Assembly (NCBI RefSeq): GCF_030936135.1
Contig: NC_082595.1
Coordinates: forward strand, 105,131,334-105,195,333
DNA from: Gavia stellata
Lineage: Eukaryota > Chordata > Aves > Gaviiformes > Gaviidae
Length of the DNA: 64,000 bases
Direction of reading: 5' to 3'
Part shown: piece after piece, positions 23,901 to 34,800 of the stretch
How the letters are laid out: each line of letters starts with the position of its first letter
How positions within the stretch are numbered: position 1 is the stretch's first letter
Position numbers and translations under genes: made by a program
Notes under the pieces: generated by a model
What the model saw: only the letters and a program-made list of their open reading frames with translations
Told to the model about the DNA's origin: nothing
Databases searched by the model: none

Positions 23901-26900
23901 ACTTCTGTAGGGACTTTCAGCCCAGTAAGGACCAGAGGGCTCTATTCAGTGAGTTACCATTTGCTTCAGTCATGGGTAATTTACCAGAGATTACTTTGCA
24001 ATATCTCTGAATAGCTATACCATTCCAAAGAATGGAAATCAAATCATCTTTTCAGGACTCTCTTTATAAGCTCTCCTGTGCCCCTCTCTGTCATGCTGTC
24101 AACTCATCCTGGTTTCAGCTGAATCTCAAAATAAAAAAGATTCCAAAGAGATCTTGCTTAGGTAAACCTGCCCTAAGTCCTTTCCCGAGGAGTTCTTAGG
24201 AAATTAAGATTGTGTGGTTTCTCCTTTGAGAATTGTCCATTACAGAAATATGCCCATGGGATATAAGTCTGGAAACATCAAACAAGCAGTGTCCAGTAGT
24301 CAGGAGTGGTACTACCTTGAACTTGAACACATAAGGTGATACAGTCACTCCACATTGCAAGCATTTTCCAATGTTATTAAAGATGGACCGTTATTTGATG
24401 ACTACCATTATAATTTTAAAATGTATAATAATTATGGTTTAGAATTAAATAGTTAATGTTCAGTCCTGTTATCAGCACAGCTACCTGAAGATTGTTTTCT
24501 ACACTACAGTAGATAACATCACTGCAACTTGGAGCGGGATCAGAGAGTAGATTTCTTAGATGACATTAAATGGGAGTGGTAAGACTTACCTCCTAGTATT
24601 TCAAAATTATCTTCCCATCACATCTAGCCATTAGCTTCCATAACATTTTTCCCATTGAGCTAAAGTTACAGTAGATGGGTTTTCTAATACTAATAATCGT
24701 GTGAAACTCACAGGCTGATGATACTGTAAGCCAGGAATCTGCAGGATCTGTTTTTCACTATCATTCAGGCTGTAAATTGCTTCCATCTTGGACAAAAGTG
24801 GCAAATCATCTCACTTTGGTGTTTATGATCATTAATCATATGAAAGTAGTACTGCTAGCCTGTTACTATGCTGGGTGATGTATAGCTTTGTAGTAAAAAA
24901 CAGGCTCTGTCCTAAAATGCATACAAGAAAAATAGGCATTTATTAACACATTTGTAGATAAACTTGAGGAGCATAGTAACACAGAATGGCTTGATTAAGG
25001 CCACATGGGAATTCCATCGGAAACATTATTTGCCCATAAATCTCCCTAGTCCTCACACATAATCTTAGCTTTAGACGTATATTTTCTTGTTACATATCCA
25101 AAAACAATCTCCTAAACTACACTACCATATCATAATTCTAGTTTCACTTAAAAGTGTCTTTGTTTTGAGAATTCACATCACATGTTATTTGCAAATGTGT
25201 GTTATCTGCTACAAACAGTTGCTCAGACTGTCTTTGAATTTTTCATGGTTTTATGCATTCCACGCTACTTTTAAAATTGAAGCTACATTCACTGTTCTTG
25301 TGGATTTATAGTTCAAGAGTCCAGCAGCATGTGTGGATACTCTTTTCATGGCATGGGGTAACACCCTCTTCATGAATGCTGATTCACCCAACATCTCCCA
25401 TAAAACAATGACTCACTTTTCCATTGCACAGCTAACTTTCCAGAAACATCGGTTCCTTAAGCGATTTCTCCCTGTGTGGCAGCCCACAAGGTTTAACATT
25501 CCTGCAAGGAGCATGTGGGAAAAGGACACTATGCAGAGGAATGTGCTGTCTTTGTCAATGGAATTGCCAAGTACAGAATAACAGATTCTGTTCTACTTAT
25601 TTTAAAGTCCCATTTCCCTCCCATTCTGTCCCAGCTCTGTATGCACACGCTTACAATGGCTTCAGGCAACAACTGCTATCTCAAGTTAAGGTCAATCGAT
25701 ACAGCTGATGCATTGATGTTTAATTATAGGTAGCTGATGGTTTCCTCTGGCACGGGTTAACCTTGTTAAATATACAGTTTATAAATATCCCTTCAAAATT
25801 AATTTTCTGCTTGTTTTTAGATATACTATGTGCACTGGTTCTTCTGTGACCTTGACGGGATGGGTGGTGACAGCTAAAACAGTGCTTTACTTTGTCAACG
25901 CTGAGATTCACTCCTACATTATAAAACAAGTGCAGGGGTTGTTACTATCTTCCACACCAGTGCATCTGATCTCTCCTGACAAAGGGGGCATGAGATGGTT
26001 GTATTCATCTCATGAATACCCTATTAAGAGTTTTTTCAGCGAACTCAGTCTGGGCTGTTTGCTTCTATTCACTACACAGTAAGAAAAGGACCATTTGCTT
26101 CTGTTCATCTCCTGTACTATTTCTTACCAGAGAATAAGCTCTATGAAATGCACAGAGTTTAAAAGGATTTTAGTGACATCTTGATTGTAACAATACTCTA
26201 ACTTGAAAATTTCCAGCTTTTAAGAAGAACTGATTTTTTACATTATACTGGAGTTGAAGACACAGTAATATCTTCCTTAAGATTTTTCTTACTCCTATGC
26301 TTTATCAATAGTTTCAGTCCTGAGGGAGAACAGCTGTACTTAGAAGAGCTTTTAAGAAGCCACTGAATTCACTAGGACACCGATTCCTATTGTAGTAGAT
26401 CAGCACGTCTCCAGCTGTACCCTGATTTCCAGTAATAGATCTAATCTTCTAAATCAGTATGTGATTGCAGTTGCGAAGCCCGCATCATTACACCAGGTAA
26501 GTCCAATCTTGCCTCCTTCTATGCTTACTTTTGGGTCTATAAAACTTTTGCAGAAAGGGCCCCCAAGCGAGGGTTAAGCATATTACTGAACTTTTGTGTT
26601 TCATGAAATGGAGCCAATGTACTTAAAATATTGGAAGAAAATATGAAACAGTCCAGCACTGCAGAACAACCTTCTGAAGTTTTATCTAGAGCTTTGTAAA
26701 TTCCTTGAACTTTTCAACAGTGCTATGATAGTCTTAAGTTGTAAATACATAAAACATCATTTAATAGAATAAGTAAGTAACACTTGTAACAAACAAATGT
26801 CTTCTATCCAAATATTTCAAAGTTGTTTAAAACATTTAAAAAAAACAGGGACAATAAAATCTCAGAAATCCGTATTTTGAAATGTAAGACTCCATGTATT

Positions 26901-27390
26901 TTACACCAAAACAAAAGGCAAAATTCTTACTGTTTTCCCTGAAGATTTGTAGGCAGGAGCTGTATTTAGATCTCATCCAGTTAAAACTTAATGATTAATC
27001 CAAAGTGCCTTCAAAAGATATAGTGCATTGTGATGTACATTACAAAGAGGAAGAAATTATAACTATCAAGGGTCAGACTTCACATCTTTTACTTCACTGA
27101 ACTCTGAGATTAAGCATCTTATTTCAATGTTTTTGAAGAATGTGATTTTAATGGATACGATTAAAGGATTGCAGAAGCAGGTCCTGCAAGAAGATGACAT
27201 TCAATGAAGTATTACCTTTGCTTTTAGAATTACCTTTGATCGCACTTGTAAATTCGCTGTGGATTTCCCATTAATCAATGTGAATTAGCGAGTTGTGGCT
27301 GTTCAATTTACGTTAATTCTAAATGTTTTACAGTGCATTGCTAATTATTGGGAAAAAAAAACCCTTCTTAAAAAGCACGCAGGTGCAAGC
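20966..27390. other. Intergenic region between ATAD2B and UBXN2A CpG islands
   Basis: About 6.4 kb of AT-rich, largely unique sequence. It has a run of T near 22589-22611 and a motif-dense patch at about 27205-27350, just before the UBXN2A island. Open frames of 60-90 codons here look like chance and match nothing I know. Confidence 0.7.
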
Positions 27391-29110
27391 TGGGAATTGT
27401 GGGGAATCGCCACTTTCGCTCTGCTCTGCTGGCGGCTCCGCCGGCGTGTTTGCTTTGGATAGCTCCTAGCATCCCCATCCCGCAGAACGCAACTTCGGCG
27501 TGGGCCCAGCACAGCACGAAGTCACAGCTCGGCACAGAGCAGGGAGACTCCGCTGAATGCTTCCTGCCTCCCCGAGGATCCCGTCCCATTTTCTCCTTTC
27601 TAATGGACCCTCAGGAACTTGGGGGCTCTGCTTTCCAAACCACCATGCCCCTCTTTTGTCCTCGGTGCAAGGCCTCTGCAGAGCTCCTTTTCAAATATGT
27701 CAACACTCGCCCTTAATTAGTCCCTCCAGCATAATGAGGCATTCCTTGTCTCCAAAGGGTTCAGTGTGCGGCTGCTCCTGCCGTCTACGCAGAAAGACAA
27801 AGAGCCGGGGCAGCTCCACGTCGGTGCTGCGAGAGCAGCCCGGCTGGGCCGAGCGGAGGTGTGGGCGCAGCCGTCTGGCCAAGACACTGGGCCTATTCTC
27901 CGCTATTGTGGACGCTCGCTGAATGCCGCTTTTTGTCCTTTGCCCGCGTGCACACAGACACATGAACTGTATCTTTTGTTCTTCAGTCAGGAGGAGAAAT
28001 CCGCCTTTGCAGTAGAACGCGTTGGCCTGGCATACAGAGGTTTACCCGCCCCTCAAAGGGCGACAGCAGCCCCTTGCGCAGCGACGCGGGCCGCGGTGCT
28101 GCACCAGGTCCCTGCCCGGACGTTTTGCCCCCTGCCCTCAGAGGACGAGCCGCAGCGGTGCGAAAGGGGCCCGGCTCGTTCGGGCGGGAAGCACCGGGCC
28201 GTAAGCCCCGCCAGCCCTTGCCGCTCCCCGGGAGGGCAGGACAGTGCAGCCTCTGAGGAGGCTGCGTCTCCCCCCGCACACGCGGGCGCGGATCGCCACA
28301 GAGCCCCACTCGCGACGGGACGCACCTGCCCCCGCGCTCCCCCCACCGCGACATGGCGGCCACAGCCCCGCCGCTCGGGGGGCGGGGGCGGAGCTTCTGC
28401 GCCCGCCCCGCCTCGCCCCGTCCGGGCGGGGGCAGCGGGTGCCCCGGCCGTTGGCGGCCGCGCGTGCGCGGTGGGGCGCGGGACACTGACGACTTGGCGC
28501 GGCGGGCAGGCCGGCGCCGGGCTGCGCGCTGCCGTGGCGGCCGGGTGAGTTGCTGCGGGGAGAGGCCGGGCCGGGGGAGCGCGTTCCGCCGAGCCGACGC
28601 TCCCTCAGCTCCGACCGGGGCTTGAACTTTGCCCGTGGCCGTCCCTGGGGCCGTCTTGAGGGGGAGGGCGGGCTGAGCCTGCCCGCTGCCGCCGCCTGGC
28701 CGCTTCGCTCCGCTCCGCTCCGCTGGCGGCCCTCGGTCCCGTCCGGCGGGGAGCGGGGCGTCAGCGTGAGGCGGCCCTCGGCGCGGGCAGGGCGGGGGGG
28801 GGGGTTCACCCGGCCCGGCCCCTTTCTCGGGCACCGCGGGGCGTCACTCCTCCGCGTTATTGTCTCATCGTCTCTAAAAATACCTCACTGGCTACCGACC
28901 GCGTCGGGGTGCTGGCGTGGGCTGCGCTCGGGCAGCGCGTGTTTTGAGCAAGGGTTTTGGCAGGAGGCGCGGAGCGTCTGCTTCGTGTGCCGCTGCGCCG
29001 GGCGGGCAGAGCCCGGCTGGTGGTCGGGAGTGGAGATAAGCTCAGGGGCTGGCAGCGCGGGGGGGTCAGGTTTCTCTCCAAAAGGCACAGCCCTTCAAGC
29101 CAGCCGGGGA
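27390..29110. promoter_or_regulatory. UBXN2A: CpG island, UBXN2A promoter
   Basis: About 1.7 kb of GC- and CpG-rich sequence upstream of UBXN2A. The densest part (28330-28500) holds a YY1-type ATGGCGGC at 28353-28360, GGGGGCGGGGGCGG (SP1-type) near 28377-28391, and an NRF1-type palindrome GCGCGTGCGCGG at 28460-28471. No TATA box was seen. Long open frames on both strands are GC-driven and were not called as genes. Confidence 0.8.
28353..28544 (+). other. UBXN2A: Probable UBXN2A non-coding exon 1 (5' end uncertain)
   Basis: A consensus donor CCGG|GTGAGT lies at 28545-28546, inside the CpG island and just downstream of the YY1, SP1 and NRF1 motifs. Splicing from here to the acceptor at 31838 would place the UBXN2A start codon 13 nt into exon 2. 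The left end given is the YY1-type motif, where such sites often overlap transcription starts; it is a guess. The ATG inside that motif is out of frame with the UBXN2A start. Confidence 0.55.
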
Positions 29111-31838
29111 GGAAGCATTTATTCTGTGATTTTTACCTGAGCGTATCAGTCACGTTCAGGCCATTAGATTTGATGCTCATCTCGCTTTTCATTCGTACTT
29201 GCCACGTCTCTGTAGCTGCGCGTTTCTTTGTCGCACGGCACAGTGCAGTTTTCAGTCATCGTTTCTGTGCCGTGTAGTGATAGACTTCGCTCTGCCGTAA
29301 ACAGTTTTCAACTTGAGAAGTGCACTCTCTGCCAAAGTTAGTACAGCAGGCTGGCCTGGGGGGAGGGGGCTGTGTGCGCTTGCTTGCCTATTTCTGTCCT
29401 TCAGAGCAAAGAAAACGTCAAAGGTAGTTTCTGTTTTGTTTTTCGTGCCTTAAAGTAACGGGATGTGTGGGCTCAACAATACTGAGCACAAAAGTACCTG
29501 CCGAAACTAGCGTGTCTATAACTGTGTAGGTGAGAGCTGCTTCTTTCAAAGACGTGGCGGTGAAAGGCCACCGCCGGGTCAGTGGCCCGTTGTCCCCCGT
29601 GGAGCCTCGGGGCGTGGAGAGCCCTTGAGGCAGGAGAAGCTGATCTGTGCTGGGAAGGGCCAGGAGTATCCTACCACAGTTAACCGATGTAGCTGTGGTG
29701 GGCTGCTGGCAGCTTCAGCTTCTTCCTTTTTTCAAATTTCCGGAGGTGGAAGTTCAGTTCTGTGCTACTTTTTATCACAAACACAAAAAATACGTACCAA
29801 AACTCTCAATGTTTTAGGTGAAATCTAGGGATGTCTGTCAGACATTCGTGGGAGAGGTTGGTTGTGCTAGTTGGGTTGGCTTGCTGAGCTAAAGTGCTTG
29901 CAGTGCAGTCTGACGGCTATGTCCCAATGGCTTTTTGGTCATAATATCATTACGCTGCATAGGCCGATTTCTTTACCTTGATATATTAACACAAACGTTT
30001 CTTCTAAGTGTGATTGCTGTTGTACTTTTTAGAAGGAACAGCGACTTTCACAGCTGACCAGTTTTGAATACTATACATGCACACTTGAGGTCAACCTAAT
30101 GTAGCAAAAGAATGAATTTGAAGAGCTGCTTCATTATGTCTGTCTCTTTTTAACAGCTCTGATGATAAGTCACAGAGAATCAACAAAAGCAGATGGCTGG
30201 AGGTGGCTTTTGTTGCTTTGGGGAGCAGTCTATTGAATAGTGAAAGATGGGAAGATAAGCACGTTAACACAAAACACAAAAAATTACTTTGTGCTAAAGT
30301 GTATTAAAAATCTGGGAGAAGTTTGAAAAAACTATATTTTTTAAGCACTCTTAAATTCACTATACTTGATACTGAAAGTTCATTTTTTCCAAGTGCAGGT
30401 GCAGAGTTCCAAGTACAGCGATCAGATACGCTTATAAGGTCATAATGTACCAGCACAGGCTTGCCTGATATATGTAATGCTCTGGCAGAACATTTGTGGG
30501 GGGAAGAAAAAAAGACTGTACCACATCTTGTGTGATATGTCAAAGGTGTGCTAAGGATAATGTTCTGACCTAATGCATAACAGCATCGGGTAAATTGAAG
30601 GCTGCCTAAACTTTAAAACCTGTTATGGACGTATTGACTGAATCTTTTTGCTCGTTATGGGGGTTTTCTGAAAGCTTGTATACATTTCTACAGAACATCT
30701 CTCACCAGGATTTAACTTTCAAGATGAAAGAATACCAACATCAACCTCCCGAGGAACATGAATTAGTACTGAAAAAGTGAATGTGGGGTGGTTTTTTTTG
30801 GGTTAGTGCTTCAGTGAATGTTGGTTTCCCTGTAACCTCTCCATCTTGTTAAATTAGATGTCAAGACCACATAAAATTTATTTTAGTCTTGCTGTGCATA
30901 CTACTTTTTCAGGAGTATGATGCCTGTCACTGCTTAGTTTGATGCTTTCTAAAAGCCATGCACAATATCATGACTTAGTCCCAAACCTGCCAGGAGCAGA
31001 ACATCATCTGTGTAACCTGTACCCAGCAGTCTTCAGGAATAACTCTTTAAACACAGTTGCAACTTAAAATTTCTATTCTCTTGGGGGCTTGTCTAATTTT
31101 AGAGTGATTTTGATTTTTTTAAGAGTGTTTTTGGGGGTCCCTGACTTCCTATAACTTTTTTCAGAGAGCTCAGAAGTGAGTGTAATGAGATCAGTATGGC
31201 ATTTTTCATTTCTTCGCACTCGGCAGACTAATCCTGTAGTATATTTAGTACTTGCAAATCCAGGATTTTCTTTCCAACTGAACGGTAGACCAGAAATGAT
31301 AATTCACAGTTTCTGGGATGCTGCACTAATATGTTGAGGTATGGCAGGAAGAGGAACCTGACAAAGCTTGCGCCTTTTGATAATGCACACTATTAAGGTG
31401 AAGGTCATTAGAATGCCTGCAGTGGCAGTGCAGTTTTTCTGCAACTGTTTCATAGCATTGTGAAAAATCAGGGGACTTTAAATCATGCTGCTCAGAAAAG
31501 GAATGGGATATTTTTTCCTTGCTTAGCATAAATATGGGCGTGTATTTTCAATTCATATAATTATTGTGGAATTTATTTTGTACATTTATGAAAAAGTAAC
31601 ATTCCTTTTGAATGTCTGAAACCAGTGCATGGTTCATGTGTCATTAAATTAGAAACTGCAGGAAAACAAAGAACCATCTGGAGACTTGCTGGGGGGGAGG
31701 CTGAGGTTGCTGGTTAAATGTACTATCAACACAGGAAAAAATATAAAGAGTGTTTCAGCTACAAAAGGAGGCAAAGTGTACTGGGCATTTTGTCTGATTG
31801 GTTTTGGTTTTTTTAAACCATCTTCTTTTCATAATTAG
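28545..31838 (+). other. UBXN2A: UBXN2A intron 1 (5' UTR intron)
   Basis: The first 550 bases are the tail of the CpG island; the rest is AT-rich unique sequence. The boundaries rest on the proposed donor at 28545. No repeat family was recognised. Confidence 0.55.
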
Positions 31839-31892
31839 GTGAAGCACAAGAATGAAAGACATGGACAATATCAAAACTGTGAAGAAAGAATG
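31839..31892 (+). CDS. UBXN2A: UBXN2A exon 2 (first coding exon)
   Basis: The acceptor CATAATTAG precedes 13 nt of 5' UTR and then the ATG at 31852. Coding part: MKDMDNIKTVKKE plus TG of a Trp codon, followed by the donor GTAGGT. It matches the human start MKDVDN closely. The coding portion is 31852-31892. Confidence 0.9.
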
Positions 31893-34800
31893 GTAGGTGC
31901 CAGTTCCCCCCTACTCTTTTTTCCTCTGCCTTTCCTATTGCTTGCTTGTGAGTCCTGTCACGACTTTGCAAACTTCATGTTAAATTTTAAAATTTTGAGT
32001 TTTCTTTGCTGAACCCACCTGCTCCACATATAGTGAAGTTTTAAAAAGAATTACATTGTTTTGCTAAAAGATTTTTCTCATACCTGGAGTGTTTCCTAGA
32101 TGCAAGAAGCTGTGTAAATATTTTTACTTAAAGGCAGCCTTACAAATTGCTAACTCACTGTGCACCTCTACATTTAATATGGAGGTGTTTGGTTTTCCAG
32201 TTATGTTTCCAAGGTAAAGCACAGTGAATACCTAGATTAACGCTTCAAGTTTCTTTTGTTATATTAGAAAACTAAAATGGGGACAGCATACTTTGAAATT
32301 TCTTCTTTAACATTGTTGAATTTATCTTCTGTTTAAAGATGTTAATCCGTAGGGATTCATAGCATTGCATAGATGCACTGCAAACAATTCATTTTTTCGC
32401 AAATGTATCTAATTACCATTCAAGTAAGCATTGCTGCTCTTGAATTCAGTGCAGAGTTTTATGTAAAATGGCATACTTTTCAAGAGCTGGGATTTTTTTT
32501 TTAATAGCTTAAAATACACTTTTCTGAATCTCCAATAGGAATAACTCCTGCAATGTTTACCAAAAGCTGCATAATCCTCTTACTATGCAAAGAACCTAAC
32601 CTGAAAGATAATAATTCATTCAGGTTGCATATTTCTGCATTTTGATTGGTGAAAACCTAACAGAAACAGATGTCACATATACAATGTTCTATAAAAAGAT
32701 GTGGTTGATGCATCTTTTTTAATACTCTGGCAGTCTCCACAGTATTGAAATCTTCTATTGTTTTTTCTTCAGTGTGCTGAAGTGGTGTTGAGTCACTTGT
32801 TCCTGAGTTTCTCTAATGTGCTTTCAAAGACAGTAGTGGTGGTTCTGTCATGGTGCTGGGAATGGGGAGGTTCAAGTGGGGATGGGGGAATAAATCCTAG
32901 GGCAATTGTCTTGTATGTGTTTTTTAAAACTTATGGCAAAGGAAGTCACCCAAACCTATATCGTGGACATGCTTTAAGGAAGGCCTTTCATTGGCATGCA
33001 GTTAAATGTTTGATGCTCTGAATTAGAAGTATGAATCATCTAAATTGCATTCCTTGCTCTGATACCAAGTTTAGAAGCTTCTGCATAGATGAATTCACCT
33101 TTTCTATTGTCATTCTTTAAATTATGCTTCTGAAATGCAAATAGTAGCAGTTAGAGATTCATAAGCAGTTTCTAGAAAAGGCATAACGCAAAATTGACCT
33201 GATGTTTTGTAGCAACCGAGTCAGCTGGGTGTATGGGAGCATTCCTTTTACATCTCTTGGTACTGAACTTATAGTGTAACTGCTTGTCTTCTAATGTGTT
33301 GTCTGAGGCGTCGTTTTTACTTATGTCTTTGTTCTGCAGGATGTGTAAATCGGGAACGGATGATCAGATTTTGAATGGTACAGAACAAAACTGTGACTAC
33401 TTTGTAGATAACCTTTTTGAAGAAGCTCAGAAGGTTGGTGCTATATGTATGCCCCCAACTACAGTGAAGAACCAGGTAGGCAGTGAAGAAAAAAATATTC
33501 ATGTTTAACATAATAGCACTCCAGGCATACTCTGGAAGACAAATGCAAGAAGTCCAGCAGTCTCATCCGGTACATGTGTAAATAAATGGACACAGAATTC
33601 AGACAGCAGTAGGAACAGTCTCCCACCTCTTAATCAACTAGGCCTGTGCTTCTGTCTCTTACTATTTTATAGTGGGTTTAGTGTTGTTCTAGGACTTACG
33701 CTGGCATTGGCTAATGCACCTCTCCTTTATTAGGAAGGAGAGTGAGCTGATCATGAGGTGCAAGGAATGACAACTACTGTTACGTAAGAAGTTGTTTAAA
33801 GAGTTGCAGCCTTTTTATGCAGAGGCATAGCCCGATTTTTTTTCATTTGCTCTCATTTGTATAGTTGTGGTAGTAGTGGGATGTTTAGTATGGGTTTGTA
33901 CCTCAGTGATTCTGTCCTTTTTGTATTTTTCTGTTACTCCTCCAAGACTGGTAAGGGACTGGAGAAAAGGCCATGTAGAATAAAGATGTCAAGGAAAAAT
34001 TTGGAGTGGGCATTGCTGGAACTTACATTCATGGATCCCCAACTGAGCCTGGGAGAAAAGGAATGTCAGGAGCAATACCTTAAATTGCAGTTCTGAAATA
34101 GTGTTCCATGGCAGTACTTGTGTCAATGTCTAAACAGGAAGTTGGTGTAGAATAATTAGTCCATGTTAAACTTGCATACTGATTCATTGTAGAGGAACCA
34201 TCCCATGATGAGAACTCTTTCCATATGCATTGGTGCCATGAGACACAAGACTTTTTAAAGGAATCTAATCTTGCTGAGTGCTATATAACTTTTTGACAGA
34301 TGACCCAGCCAAAAGAGAAGGAATTTTATTCAGCACTTTGCACGTGCTGTCTATTTATGTAGCAATCATCATCTAACAAGACAAACTGCAAAGAAGAAAA
34401 AAAAAAAACCACCAAACAAAAAACTGTCAAGTACTATCAAGCCTGGTTCAAACTAATTTCCAGCTGAGGTGACTTCTGCATTTGTATGTGCTTCATATAC
34501 CCCACATGTGGCCAAGTAGCTATCAAGACAACATTATTTCAGGGATCAGACCTGGATGATCAAATGCTTCCTTAAATGGCATGATGCATAAATATGAAAA
34601 TGCAATCCAAAATATATCCATGTTAAAGTTGGAGAGATTTCAGTGGACAGTGTGAAGGCTACAAGTTGAAGTAGTGGGTGTTCTCTGGCAAAGTTTATTT
34701 TTTTCATTCCCCTAACACCAAGGTTTTGAATATACCCAGGAATTCCAGGGTAACATAAATGTATGACTGTCTGAAAGTAAATTTTCTGATATTTGCTGCA

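Noticed and set aside
27766-28834. Open frames of 223-283 codons on both strands in the UBXN2A CpG island
   Set aside because: Same GC effect, low-complexity translations, and no family resemblance. UBXN2A coding sequence starts at 31852.
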